64,000 nucleotides of DNA from assembly GCA_964019055.1 (NCBI GenBank), contig OZ025217.1, positions 126,501 through 190,500 on the forward strand, written 5' to 3'. Source of the stretch: Anthopleura xanthogrammica (taxonomy: Eukaryota; Cnidaria; Anthozoa; Actiniaria; Actiniidae). Under the pieces are notes generated by a model. It was not told the origin of the DNA. It worked only from the letters and a program-made list of their open reading frames with translations, and did no database searches. Each line of letters starts with the position of its first letter. Positions within the stretch are counted from its first letter, which is position 1. This document shows positions 1-12,526 of this stretch, piece by piece. Position numbers and translations under genes: made by a program.

Positions 1-1524
1 TTTTTTTGTTATTGGACGAATGACGTCTATCGTCCAATAATTAAAAAAATATTGGACGAATGACGTTCCTTTCCAAATTTGGTCAGTCAATGCTTGTTAT
101 GAAAAATTAACTGGGGGCTGTGGATCAATCAGAAACGGGGAAATATTTTGAATAAATAATAATAGAATTTATTTCCCTCCTCCCCAGGGTCTTATATTGA
201 AGTGTTAACATGTTCTGACAGCATAGAATGAGTAAAAACTGGTGACTAGTACTAGAATGCACCAGTCTTACACCAGTCAGGGTATTGAATATTACTTGAT
301 ATTACATTATGGATTTGAAAGATTCCATGATTCGCATCAGAAGTTGTACATTTTGATTGAAATTTATGGTTGCTAAGCAATATCCAATCAATGCTGTAAT
401 GTATCATCTCTTGTACATAGGGAATAAAATAAAGATTATTTCTGTCAATAATCATGTATCGTGTGTAATCGTGTGTTTGCATTCTCGTGTTAGTAATAAA
501 ACACCATAATAGTCTTTTGCGTGTATGCAAGTGCAAGGGTGTGGTCACTCACTAACAGGTCCTGAACTCCCTACATCCCTGGGGAGCCGAATTTGTTTCA
601 AGGTTTTCTACGATTTACACCTTCGTTTACCTTTTACTTATCGCTATTCGCCACTTTCCATACTTCGGTTCAATGGTCAAACACAAAGTATTCAGTCGAG
701 GCTGCAAGGTTCAGATTTGAATAATCCTTTGAAACTACCCTGCATCCTTGCAGTCTCGATTGAATGCTTTCATACCTGCTTTCATACCTGCTTTCATGTG
801 CTTTGTCGGTGACCAGTGAACCGATGTGTCCAAAACCGTTTTCAAATACTCTAATCACGTTGATCAACATATTCTAGCATATCAGCCACGGATAGCATCC
901 TCTATAATTCTTCCCCAGTAACGCCCACTTTTCGCGTTTTCCTGACCCAGATCATTTCAAGTTTTACTTCGCCGGAATATCTTGAATCAGATTAAAAACT
1001 GTTTGAGTTTTCGGGGGGTATATTGTAGAATCACGTGCAGCACCTTTAGGGGTCAGACGTTAAATTAAACACGTGTTGCGAAATATCGGCTCGAGTATCC
1101 TATGGATTCGAAGGTCCTGATTTTCACCTTTTTTTTTTTTCACTTTCGAAGCCTTTTTGCTTACAGTTTTCTTCCAGGTTTGTGTCTAGATGGCATTCAG
1201 CCAGGGTCCTAAAGATACTAGATATTTAGAATCCAATATGGATTCTTTTTTTAATTCATTTTCGCATTCTGCAGCGTGTAAATCATCATGGTCTAAAAAG
1301 AGTGTCGTAGCGCGTGTAAAAAGGCGTTTGAACTTTGCATATTCGGAAAAACCGGTTTGTTACCGGTGATTGTTCTGGTTTTTGAACGAACTGAACCAGC
1401 CAATAAGAAGATTGAATGAGGATTAATCTTGTGCGTTCTATCCAGTCACTGCACGTAGCACTTCACGGTAAACATAGCATCCAAGTTGTCCGTCTTTTCT
1501 CCTCGATAAAACTCCTGAAACAAA
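1..1524. other. Upstream region of BHMT, no gene recognised
   Basis: No convincing coding exon was seen on either strand. A 17-bp sequence, TATTGGACGAATGACGT, occurs twice (about 10-27 and 51-68), and the first copy is followed by its partial inverse, so it can fold. A short inverted repeat lies at about 690-770: CAGTCGAGGCTGCAAGG on the left and CCTTGCAGTCTCGATTG on the right. The promoter and any 5' untranslated exon of BHMT should lie here, but no specific element can be supported. Confidence 0.4.
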
Positions 1525-4500
1525 ATGCCTTCGGTAAGATAAAAACACGTTTTTTTACTTTATTTTTCGATTTACTGATAAACTGACGTTTGAATTTGTA
1601 TCTTTTTTTTTGGTTTCTTAGAAACGTGGTCTTCTTGAAAGGCTTAATGCTGGCGAAGTTGTTGTTGGAGATGGCGGCTTCGTGTTCGCTTTGGAGAAAA
1701 GAGGATACGTAAAAGCCGGCCCTTGGACACCAGAAGCAGTAATCGAGCATCCTGAAGCAGGTATTAAAGTATTATTAGCCCCACAACAGTTGTTCATTGA
1801 AGAATCGGTGGAACTGCGCAATATGTTTGACAAACCTGTTGTATGCGAGTACGAAACGAGTTTAAAGGCCCGTTTACACTAGCAAATTTGTCGCGCGACT
1901 TGAGCGGCGATTTCATCGGCGATTTTATCGCGAACCAAATTCGCGCGTGTAAACGGCCGGCGATTTTATGGCGATTTCACGGCGATTTTTCTGCAATCCT
2001 GGTGCGATTTCTGACTTCCAATATGGCCGAAGGAGTCGAGGCAGCTTGTGTTGGTCTTGCTATTGCTCTTGTAAATAGACGGAGGAGAAGAAGAAAGGAA
2101 AGGAGCATATGGGTAAAGCCGTATTTGTTGAAAAGAGAGTCAGATGGTGCTTATCATCGCCTTGTGAAGGACCTAGAGAAAGAGCCAGAAGAATACAAAC
2201 TGTATTTCAGAATAACTCACGATGTTTTCCTGGAGCTCGTTGAAATGGTAAAACCTTTTATTCAGAAGAATGAAACTCGAATGAGAAATGCTATCTCTCC
2301 TGCTGAGCAGCTTGCAGTAACACTCCGTTTTATTGCTACAGGTGAGAGCGTTTTGAGATTATAATAATATTCATTGACCTGTTTACAGTATACTTCATGC
2401 AAGAAAAGCATTTTTTCAAATGGAGCTATCGTTAACTACAGTGTTATCTGCACTGAAAATCAAAATATTTTCAATGTACAGCAACACATGATGAAGATTT
2501 CTCGCTTTCCGATTGGCTGATAAGTTTGTAAACAAAAATTTCATTGGATAGATTGATACTAAAACCATTTGAATGCTAGTTTGAAAGCTAGAACTTCTGC
2601 CATATTTTTTCCTTAATTTTGCATGATAAAAAGCACCAATATTAATAGACAATACAAACCAAATAGAAATTGCACTAACTACTATTCATTATTGCTTATT
2701 TGGTTGCATTCGTTTAGTGTTTAATCTGTAAAAATAGTGTTTAAATTTCATGGATTTTACTTTATTTTAGGTATGATAAAAAAATATTTTATGTTTACAG
2801 GAGAATCATACTCAAGTTTGCAGTATCAATTCCGCATAAACAAAGGCACTTTATCTCTTCTAATTCCAGCAGTTTGTGTTGCCATTTCCACTGTTCTTAC
2901 TGAATACATCTTATGCCCCAGCTCACAGTACGAATGGCTTGCAGTATCCAAGAAATTCAGAGAAAGATGGCAATTACCAAACTGCATTGGAGCCATTGAC
3001 GGCAAGCACATCAAGATTCTCCATCCCTCTGGGAGTGGTTCTGACTACTACAATTACAAGGGTTTTTATAGTATTGTATTAATGGCAGTGGTTGGTCCTT
3101 GCGCAGAATTTATTTTTTGTGATGTTGGTTGTCAGGGTCGCATAAGTGACGGTGGAGTATTGAGAAATACAGTTTTCTTTCAAGCTCTTCAAGCCAACAA
3201 GCTAAATATCCCACCACCCTCTGCCCTTCTCAAGGATGATACAGAGCTGCTTGAAGATTGGAATCCAGTCATACCTCACTACTTTGTAGGAGATGAGGCC
3301 TTTGCTTTATCCCAAAACATAATGAAGCCATACCCAAAGAGAGGATTGACAGAAGAGCAACGAGTTTTTAACTATCGCTTGTCTAGAGCACGAAGAATCA
3401 GTGAAAATGCATTTGGTATTCTTGCTGCCAAATTTCGAGTATTCCATACTACATTGTGTGTCAAGCCTGAGAGTGCTGTCAGCATTGTTCATGCATGTCT
3501 GGTTTTACATAATTTCCTGATGTGCAAACACTCTACTGAGTACACACCACCTGGCTCAATGGATGATGAAAGGGAGAATGGGGATGTTGTGAATGGTGAA
3601 TGGAGACATGGAACAAGTACCAGTAGCTGCATCAATGACATCTCACTTCCAGGACAGAATTATACCAGAAATGCAAGTCACATTAGGGATAGTCTATGTG
3701 AATATGTAAATGGTCCTGGTCAAGTGTCATGGCAATGGAAAACCCTTTTACCATAAGAGACAAATTGCAGACTACAGTACCTACCCGCTTATAAGAGATT
3801 TTCCAAGTTAGCCTAAGTGATCATGACCTAATTTAGTAGATATTTCAATTCTTAGTATCAGGCTATATATATATGTATACATTACTCATACCAAGTTTAG
3901 AGATTTTTATAGTATACATATGCATGTTTAAGTTCACTGCTTTTGAGAGTCATGTCTTTTATATCTTTGCCTGAAGATCTTTAGGTTCATTTTATAACAA
4001 GAACCTGTTTCAAATTTTAGGCTAAATAGGTTCTTATGTGATCATGAAGGGGGTTCTGAATTGATATTTTTAGGCTAACAGGTTATTAAATTCTAGGTTC
4101 TTATGAGCAGGTATTAGTATTTTATTGTAAAAATATATGCAGAGTATATTAAAATCATTCTTTTTAAATTTATTTTTGTATCAATCTCCAAGTATGACCT
4201 GAACATACCTTATGGATTTTGGAGTTTTAAAGTTGAAGTCCATAAATATATTATCAAATGTATATTACAAATAAATGCTTTATAATATATATATATATAT
4301 ATATAGCACAAACATAAATATACTTGCAAAACTTCTTAATTGCAGTTGTTCATTTTGTAATAGCTTTTCTCAAAACAATATGAGATTTAAAGTTTTAAAA
4401 TTGTAATATTATGGGCAATATGCATGGGCACATAACAAATATTAGATTAAAATGAAAGTACATTGTATTCACTTGATGGTAAATCATGGGCAGAGGTTTG

Positions 4501-7500
4501 ACTTGAACCAAACTGTGCCTCGAAAAGCAGCTGCTGAATTTGCAGCTTTACAAACCCTTTTGCCCTCTTATCTGTTATTTCTCTGAGTGATTGGGAAACA
4601 TGTTTCCCAAACAGTGTATCACCATCCTCCAGCTCAGAAGCTTTTCGTTTGCTTGTAACCTCTTCCAAAACAGACATCGACTTTTCTATAAGTTTAGTTT
4701 CAAGGAGTTCCCTCTTCGCCTTTGCCGAGTTTACCTTAAAGGGCTTGCTGACCACTGCACTGCTGGCATTTAATTGTGAAAAGGGCGGTTCCTCGTTTTC
4801 TCCATCTGAATCTTGTTCATCCATAACAGTAACATCATCTGAATTTACTAGTAATATCCCAGGAGTGGGCCTTGTTTTAACCGGAGTAATGCTGTCTTCA
4901 AGAAACCCCAATACTGCAAACCACTTCCAAGATGGAATGTAAACATCTTTAGTTCCTGTTCCTGTCCCCTTGGATGTCCTCACCTTTCCTAGCTCTTTTC
5001 CATATTGGGTTCTCAGATTTCTGAGTTTGCATTTGATGTCTTCATCTATAATGGTATGCAAATTCAATCATATTTAAATGATTTGGTAAGTAAGCAGTAA
5101 ATAATAACTCATGCAGCCAACTCTCTAGTTGTCATACAAGGATGGCAAAATTTAATAAAGGTGTGTGTGTGTGTGTGTGTGTGTGTGAGTGAGTTAAGGG
5201 GAACAAAGAAGTAAGAAAAAATAAAGTGGCTATTAGCAAGGATTGAGGGTCGGAGCTATAACACACCCAGCCCCTCCCCCCATCCCAGTCATATTCCTCT
5301 GAAAGGCTAAATGAAGACATCTGCACTGTATTCATAAGCACCACCCAAAACATATATTATAATGTTAAGGCCCATTCATTCAGCAACATTAATGATAAAC
5401 TATTCTCAAATATGTTGTCCAGACTAAAAGGCATTGCGTCAATAATGTAGTCATTTGCATTATGTACTAAAATTTTCAAATATTTTTTTTCAGAAGTACA
5501 AAAAATTATTATATTGCAAATCAAAATTCTTTTGAGAAATTGAAAAAAATGATTTATGCAAATGTTTTATTATTGACTGAATGTGCTTTTCTTTTGCATG
5601 GACAACATTCAATGACTGTATATGCAAAATAAAATATTCATGAAATTGTAGTTTTACTATTTCATTGAAAAGCGATCATATAAAATATATTATATTTTTT
5701 TCTCAAAATATTAGACCTAAGCTTACAAGTAAAATTCAAAAAAAAAAAAAGCTAATATTTACAAGCTCGAAGACATAATATTTATCTAAAAAGTCTTCCT
5801 CGAAACATTAAAGTGCAAAATTAAATTTGGAGAACTCAGAAATTCGCATGTATTGACATAAACACCGTATAATTTTTTTTTTCTGAATGATTCAATTCAC
5901 ACATACATAAAGCTTACTTGTTACGATCGGCTCAAATTAAAAACAGCTCACTTGACTCTTTGATGTTTACTCATTTACAGCCAAAAATGACAGACGTTAC
6001 AAGTTACAATGTAAAGAAAGTTTTAAAACAGGGGAATATACATTTTATTACTATTTAGTACAGCAATAAGACATAATTTTTCAATACTAACCATTGAAAG
6101 AACTTTGCAACTCTTCCTCCAAGCTTATTCGGATGGCTTCTCGTGCCGCCTGGCGTTTATCCTGTCGTTTAAAATCGCCGGAACTTGTTTTGTACAAACA
6201 ATCGTACTTCGGCCATTCATTTATTAACAATTCTTCTTCATCCGTCTTCCATGTAGTCTTTTTTTTAGAGTTAGTGTTGGTCGTGCTTTTAATTCTGGTT
6301 TCTGCCGCCATGTTTACCTTCGACCTCTGACGTCAGCAGTGGTAACATTTTCTCCCGAGCGGGGTAGGGATAGCAACATTTTTGACAAGTTTCAAGTGGA
6401 AATCGCAGCGAGTTGCAATAAATTTCGAGCATGTTCGAATTTGCGGCGACAAAGCTGCGATCTGTCGCCGTGAAATCGCCATAAAATCGCCGGCCGTTTA
6501 CACGCGCGAATTTGGTTCGCGATAAAATCGCCGATGAAATCGCCGCTCAAGTCGCGCGACAAATTTGCTAGTGTAAACGGGCCTTAAGAGTTTAAGCTAA
6601 GTCGCAGCAAAGGCACGACAACACTCGATCTCTTGACCTGATGTCACTTAACGATTGCTCTATATATAGTTATTCTGAGCAACTTTTACCTTTTTTTCCA
6701 GTTAAATTTAAGTATATATTGTAAAACTATTGTATCGTACGTAGGGTAATGAACAAGAAATGATTGATGTCCTAGACAAATGAGTGATCAAATGCTGAAC
6801 TGTGCAAAAATGAACAAGTACCGTATTTTCTCGATTCAACGACCCCGGCCTTTATCAAAACTCGGTCTCGATCGTTGATTAATTTTGTTCTAACCCGGGG
6901 TTTATTTGAGTAAATTTAGTAGTCGATGGCCACACCCCTATACTACGAGTATGTGTTTGATAGTCCTTGACTGGTATACATTATACCATTGTAGAAATAT
7001 CAATCACCACGAACAACAGTCTTTCTTAAGACTACACTCACCCGGATGATCATATTACTCACTCTACCCTTAATCATTGATTTATATAAGCTTAATGAGA
7101 AGCAGTCCAAACCTGCATTGAGTCATTCAAAAATGCATTTTACAGTATTGATTAGCTTAACGCTTCATCTCACAGCAGTTTCTTGTTTTGCCCCACTGAC
7201 ATTTCTGGTGCAGAAAAAGTAGTAGAACTTATAAATTTGTTTTTACTTTACACAGTACGACAACTTCACCGAGAGTTTTTGCGTGCAGGGTCTGATGTTA
7301 TGCAGACCTTTACCTTCTATGCCAGTGAAGATAAACTAGAGAACCGTGGCAATAAGGCAGCTCAAAATCATGGGGTATGTGGTACATTTGAAGCAAATAG
7401 TTTCATTCTCTGCAAAAAAGTACTTTTGGTGTAATATGTGAAAGAAGATAAAAATTGTAAAATCTTTCTCATCAGGTTACAGCAATCAATGAAGCTGCAT

Positions 7501-10500
7501 GTGACTTAGCTCGTGAAGTAGCAGATGAAGGTGACGGTCTTGTTGCTGGTGGAGTGTGCCAGACACCCACATACCTCAGTGGTAAAGGCAAAGAAGCCTG
7601 TCAGGTTGAATTTAAGAAGCAACTGGCAGCATTCATCAAAAAAGATGTTGATTTTCTTATTGCTGAGGTATGTGTAATTTATAGCAGTTTATTATATGCT
7701 GATTACATACGTATATACTTCAGGTACTGATGTATCATATCCTGGTTTCTCATTCTTATTTTCGGTGGAGAAGAAGAATTATATAACTTCATGAATTACC
7801 TTATCTCTGCATCATGTTGGCATATGGATTAGGCTAGCTAGGGAAGGGTTATCAAACAATAGGTTGGAAATAGCTTGTGAATTAACAAGATTGACTATAT
7901 ATATTATGTTATACTTTTAAAGTGACTATCAACTCTCAGGGACACATTTTAAAATGGGGGGGGGGGGGAGGGGGCTAGTATACAAATTACAGGGAAAAAG
8001 AGAGGGGATAAGATTAGAAAATTTAAAAGACTAGTATGCAAAAGGTAAAAATAGTATAGGGTGGGGGGGGGGGTTGGCTACTTCTTCCCTGACTGACGGT
8101 TTAGTTTAAAAATGACTTCTACATGTATAGTATAATACATTGGCACACAGTTTTACAGCTAGGATATGGACTTGTCATTTCAGAGATAGAAAAATTTTAA
8201 AATCAAAAAATGCTAATTAGATGACGTCAACCCAAGATTCATTTAAAATACGAAATTACTATCCTGTAAGGTAATGCCAATTTTCAATTAATAAATGATT
8301 TTTATTACCAAAATATATGTTGTAGTAGAGTTTACTTGAGTCACTGGTAGTAAAACACACAAGAAAAGAAGACAGATACCTAGTTGGTTGACATTATCTC
8401 ATTTGCATTTTTAAATTTTAAACCTTTATATCTCTGAAATTAAAAGTCCATGTCCTAGCTGTAAAACTTCGCCACTGTGTTCACATACCCTAGCTATATG
8501 CAGAAGTGATTTTAAAACAAAACCGTCAGAGTTGATAGGCAATTTAATGTGAATGGGAGGTGAACTGTATGAAATGAGAATCTTAGAATATGAATAAATA
8601 AATAGCAATACAAATCTATTTGCAGAAATTGCAAATTAAAAGAAATTACATGTTGAAAGCATGAAAGAAATTTGGTTACTAGAAATAATATACTTTAGCA
8701 ATCAAACAAGTGATGACTAATAGACATATATATTGTATCATGTATTAGTATTATGAACATGTGGAGGAGGCAGAGTGGGCTGTTGAAGTCTGTAAAGCGA
8801 CAGGAAAACCAACAGCTTGCTCTTTGTGTATTGGACCAGAGGGGGATATGCATGGTGTCTCAGCAGGCGACTGTGCAGTCACATTGGTTAAAGCAGGTAT
8901 TCTTTTTTTTTTTACTGGGAAATATAAACCAGGAAACTACCATAATCTCCATTATAACTTTTCCAGTTGCCTGTATGCAGGCTGTTATCTTATATAAAAG
9001 ATTAGTTTATTGTGTATAGCTGCACATGATAGAGGCCAAGCCGTGGGTGCACCTACAGTATTATAGCACTAACTAACACTGTGACCTGAATGGTCTGTAC
9101 AAGGCAGTAACTTACAAGTTGCAGTTGAATGGGCTATATGCTCTATTTTAGGTCGCGAATCCTTGATGAAGGCAAGAGGTCTATTTGTTTTAGTATGTAA
9201 GACCTTAAGACTGCACCCAAAACTTTTAAATTGGCACAGTACTACAAGGCAAATGCTGTATTGATTTTTTCATTACTAGTGAGCTATTTCTACACTAATA
9301 ATAATCCTATAGGAGCACAGCCAATCGAAATATTGCATTTGTAGTAATAATAGATTTTATTCCTCTGGGCAGACATAACCATATTGTTTTGCTGTATACA
9401 TGAAGAGTAGCTACCTCTACATAATTTAGGTGTAATGCCTTCCCATTACAGACTGTGCCATCCACCATGAGTATTTTTCCCTAACTCAAAATGGAATTTC
9501 ATTCTCAAGGGAATGACATTGTCTGAAATTGGAAAACATTACTTCCAAACTAAAGAAGGTTATTTCACAAATCTACAAGGAATTACTATTACCATGCACT
9601 GTGTAATTGTTACTGGAGTACATGCCATATATCCATCAAACAATTACTAGCTATGTAGGGCTTAAAAGTATTTAGTTATGAACTATTAATTTTAGTTGTC
9701 AACTAATTAACAATTAGTCCTCGAGTGTGAATGGTCTACGAGTCAATAGCCCATGAGGCCAAAGGCCTCATGGGCTATTGACTCGTAGGCCATGAGGGCG
9801 AGAGGTCTAATTGTTTTAGTAAAAACCTACTAATCGGTCCAATAAAAGGATGCAAAAAGTTTTGGATTTTGCTATAAATATATTTTTTTTGGTTTTCAAA
9901 ACCGGTGCTTTTCGCTACTAGAAGTCTATCACTAATAGACCCCTAGTAGCTCAGCCAATCACAGGGCTCAATTGGTGATAGACCATTAGTAGGTTTTTTC
10001 TAACTAAGAATAGACCACTTTCCATATTCTGGGTGAGTGATCACACACTAAGCGATTCAAGATGAGGCTCCAGGGAGAACAATGGAAACAATCCTAACAT
10101 ATTCTTTTGTTTAATTTCCCCGGAGCCTTGTCTTGAATAGCTTAGTGTGTGATCACTTGGACAGAGTATTGAAAGTGGGCTATTTTCTCAGGCATGAACC
10201 AAAAAAAGATGCGTAGGGGTATTAAAATTTGCTTTTGTCCCCCAATAGTGGTGCAATGTTTTTGTTGTGCTCCAATAATATTCACTTTTTTGTGTACAAA
10301 AAAGTGCAATTAGAGAATTCATCTTTGGTTTTGTTTCACGGATATATGGAACGCACTCTAGTTCTTGATGGTTTCATTTAACTTATAATGGCTGCTGATG
10401 GGTGCTCTTTTTTGAGTGCACACTTGACCAGCAAATCAAGTCTTTGTGATTGTAGTTGAGTGGAACCGCAGTAGGGGAGATGACTTTGGGAAAAGGGTGT

Positions 10501-12373
10501 AACTTAAAACCAAGCTAAGGTTGATATATATTAGGTAGATATTGGGTTCAACAGCAATATTGTGTGTGGGATGCATCATGGTGTAAAGATTTAAATAGTA
10601 GGTCAGGAGTGAAGGGAAGGCTATAGCCAAATGTTCCACTGTACTTTGCTCAACTACATTCTCGTTGCATGGTTTTATCTCTTGCACACAGACCAATAAT
10701 TAAATGAAACCAGCTATTTGTTCATTTTCTTTATTGATTCCTAATGCCTCAATCTTTCACCAGAATATCACAGCAAGCACCACGGCACTTTTACATGTTC
10801 TCACATTTTGTTATGGCATGAATGTAACTTACAAATCTTGCTTGCCTCAGAGCTTTGGAGTGTGAATTTGTTAGGTCCAATGTGAAGATGTATTAAGATG
10901 TTGTGCAAAGATAAATATTGTTGATAACATTAATTATTGGCTTTTTCACAAGTCCAGTTTCCTCCTCAGTTTGCTGATTTTCCCATCAATTTGCAGGTGC
11001 AGATGTAGTTGGCATTAATTGTCATTATGGACCTACTAAATCTCTGGAGGCTATGCGTCTGATGAAAGAAGCCCTTGATGCTGCTGGTCTTAAATGCCAT
11101 CTTATGGTTCAGCCTCTGGGTTATCACACACCTGACTGTGGCAAGCAAGGATTCATTGATCTGCCTGAGTTTCCCTTTGGTCAGTTGATTTTAGAAAAAA
11201 ATATATTATAAACTGTTAAATGTTCTTTATAACTGCAACACTTGGAAGCCCTTCTTGTCATTATGGTTAGAAATCTATTGAATTCATGCAACAGGTCTAA
11301 GCTGGATTTTTGTATTTGTTTCTGTGATTGACAGGTCTGGAGCCTCGTATATGCACCAGGTGGGATATGCAAAAGTATGCACGTGAGGCATATGACATGG
11401 GTATTCTCTTTATTGGTGGATGTTGTGGCTTTGAACCTTACCATATTCGTGCTGTCTGTGAAGAGGTAAGTACATGTGTACTGCTGTTGCAAATAGTTTT
11501 CTGTCATCACTGATTGTTTCCTTTACTATCATCAGCTTTCCAAAGAAAGAAAGAAATTTCCAGTTGCCAGTGAAAAGCATGGAATGTGGGGACAAGGTCT
11601 AAAACAACACACCAAGCCTTGGGTTAGGTCAAGGTAAGTAAGAACAAATTATCACACTCAGTTCATACTATAATTTAATACAGATAGTAATAGTAACATT
11701 TACAATCATAGTCAGATCAACACAATACTAGTTCATATATCATATAATGCAAGGTGCATCAAAGCTCACAAAGCACTCTGGGAAAAAATGGGGAAATCAA
11801 AGGAACTATCAGAAAAAGTTTCTGGTTATTTTTGTCTGTTGAAATTACTACATTTCCATAGAAAATGTTGAAGGAAAAATTGTGAGATGAATTTTTAGAA
11901 GAGCCAAATAAACATAAGGACTCAGTTTCCCATCATGCTTTGTGCTAGAAATTCGAGCTCATGCACATTGGCTATTTATTTATTTATTTAATAACTTTCA
12001 CCATTGACAACTTAAAATTACAACAAACTAAACTAAAAAATATTTTAACAAAGTACTAAAAAGATAAAACTATATGGTGGGGGTTACATAACAGAATGAG
12101 GCTCCAAATTAAGTGTGATCTGGAATTAAGTGTGACCTGTGCCCTATTAATAACCTTCTTTCTCCCTGTAGGGCTTGCCGTGAATATTGGGAGAACTTGA
12201 AACCGGCAAGTGGAAGACCATACAGCAGTTCGCTGTCAACTCCCTCAGGATGGGGTGTCACAGCTGGTGATAAATTGCTGAAGCAACATGCTGAGATTAC
12301 AACTGACACTGAAATGAATGAAGTGTTTGAAAAAGCTAAACATCTTGAAAATAGACCTGTTGCTAATGCTTAA
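1525..12373 (+). CDS. BHMT: Betaine-homocysteine S-methyltransferase (nine exons)
   Basis: BHMT transfers a methyl group from betaine to homocysteine, giving methionine and dimethylglycine; it is a cytosolic zinc enzyme. Coding exons: 1525-1533, 1622-1760, 7256-7374, 7476-7667, 8749-8896, 10997-11179, 11335-11465, 11536-11633 and 12172-12373. All joins are GT/AG with matching phase and give 406 aa, the length of the human enzyme. Family motifs are unbroken: [19 protein letters not shown] near the N-terminus, GINCHYGP with the first zinc cysteine, and GGCCGFEP with the second and third. The first exon codes for only Met-Pro-Ser, so the start is inferred from the donor, the phase and the preceding untranslated sequence. 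Intron 2 (1761-7255) is swollen by a Harbinger transposon. AATAAA lies ten bases after the stop codon. Every residue block is conserved, so the gene looks functional. Confidence 0.95.
1866..1985 (+). repeat. Left 120-bp terminal inverted repeat of the Harbinger element
   Basis: Identical to the complement of 6465-6584. Inside the repeat, the outermost CCGTTTACAC recurs inverted as GTGTAAACGG about 80 bp further in, and CAAATTTG-like sequence is paired between them, so each end can fold on itself. Several GCGATTTTATCG or GCGATTTCA copies also occur, which could be iterated binding sites for the transposase or its Myb-like partner (inference). Confidence 0.9.
2023..3756 (+). CDS. Harbinger DDE transposase (two exons)
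   Basis: Exons 2023-2341 and 2801-3756 join in phase (GT at 2342, AG at 2799-2800) and give 424 aa. The C-terminal half is a DDE-superfamily nuclease domain (DDE_Tnp_4 type). GAIDGKHI holds the first catalytic Asp (about residue 173), [14 protein letters not shown] holds the second (about 214 or 223), and RRISENAFG holds the Glu (about 308). An arginine/lysine-rich stretch, RRRRRRKER, near residue 20 could be a nuclear signal. No stop or frameshift interrupts it. Its role is excision and integration of the element, normally with the Myb/MADF-like partner encoded on the opposite strand. The start is the first ATG after the terminal repeat; the open frame extends upstream through the repeat without support. 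Confidence 0.9.
4447..6311 (-). CDS. Harbinger accessory Myb/MADF-like DNA-binding protein (two exons)
   Basis: Exons 6092-6311 and 4447-5045 (read on -) join in phase to give 272 aa. The first part has [23 protein letters not shown] and the join gives [19 protein letters not shown], the pattern of a MADF/Myb-SANT trihelix domain that binds transposon ends and helps import the transposase. (First motif: the conserved tryptophans and acidic DEEELL; second: the LRNLRTQY helix.) The rest is acidic and serine-rich, with a weak helical region. It converges on the transposase gene, and their stop codons are about 0.7 kb apart. The intron (5046-6091) holds a GT microsatellite. The frame is intact. 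Confidence 0.82.
5161..5191. repeat. (GT)n microsatellite
   Basis: About fifteen GT units inside the intron of the Harbinger accessory gene. Confidence 0.9.
6465..6584 (-). repeat. Right 120-bp terminal inverted repeat of the Harbinger element
   Basis: Perfect complement of the left end (1866-1985). The match stops at the inner boundary, after which the two ends differ. Confidence 0.9.
8136..8490. mobile_element. Foldback MITE in BHMT intron 4
   Basis: Two arms of about 95 bp, 8136-8232 and 8393-8490, are diverged inverted copies. Both contain TTTTACAGCTAGGA(T/C)ATGGACTT and, further in, TTTCAGAGATA. No coding sequence lies between them. The target duplication could not be fixed. Confidence 0.65.
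9403..9570. mobile_element. Foldback MITE, family B, degenerate copy
   Basis: The left arm holds GGTGTAATG...CCCATTACAGAC and the right arm holds GTCTGAAATTGGAAAACATTAC, inverted. The same family occurs at 13372-13572 and 16897-17065. This copy is the most diverged. Confidence 0.55.
9736..9788. repeat. Perfect 53-bp palindrome (25-bp arms, 3-nt loop)
   Basis: 9736-9760 is the exact reverse complement of 9764-9788, with AAA between them. The arm core is GAGTCAATAGCCCATGAGG. It lies in BHMT intron 5. Confidence 0.9.
9803..10006. mobile_element. Foldback MITE in BHMT intron 5
   Basis: GTTTTAGTAAAAACCTACTA on the left pairs with TAGTAGGTTTTTTCTAAC on the right. Inner segments around TCTATCACTAATAGAC are also inverted. 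Confidence 0.55.
10008..10194. mobile_element. Foldback MITE, family A, copy 1
   Basis: Arms of about 70 bp: the left holds GAGTGATCACACACTAAGCG followed by ATTCAAGATGAGGCTCC, and the right holds the inverse ending GGGCTATT. The outer ends read AATAG(A/C)CCACTTT. A second copy lies at 16467-16640. Confidence 0.7.
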
Positions 12374-12382
12374 TTGTTATGT

Positions 12383-12388
12383 AATAAA
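12383..12388 (+). promoter_or_regulatory. BHMT polyadenylation signal
   Basis: AATAAA ten bases after the BHMT stop codon. Confidence 0.75.
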
Positions 12389-12526
12389 AACATGGTTTTG
12401 GGATCTTGATAATTAAAGGTTAATATGAGAACTAAAGGTAGTTCTATAATTTGCTATATACTTGTCTTATGTTATTTGTAATCTTTAGGGATCCTTCTGT
12501 GTTGTCCAAACAAACATAACTCCTAA

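Larger units (their letters stand above)
1866..6584. mobile_element. PIF/Harbinger DNA transposon, apparently complete, in BHMT intron 2
   Basis: The element is 4719 bp long. It begins AGGCCCGTTTACAC and ends with the exact reverse complement, and the two ends match without a difference over 120 bp (1866-1985 and 6465-6584). A 3-bp TAA target duplication lies on each side (1863-1865 and 6585-6587); a TWA duplication is the hallmark of PIF/Harbinger. It carries the two genes typical of the superfamily in convergent orientation: a DDE transposase on + and a Myb/MADF-like protein on -. Both frames are open and both introns are canonical. The identical ends and intact genes suggest a recent insertion. 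Confidence 0.93.

Noticed and set aside
1843..2364. Longer transposase start reading through the terminal repeat
   Set aside because: The upstream residues are simply the translated terminal repeat. The ATG at 2023 lies just inside it and no similarity supports an earlier start.
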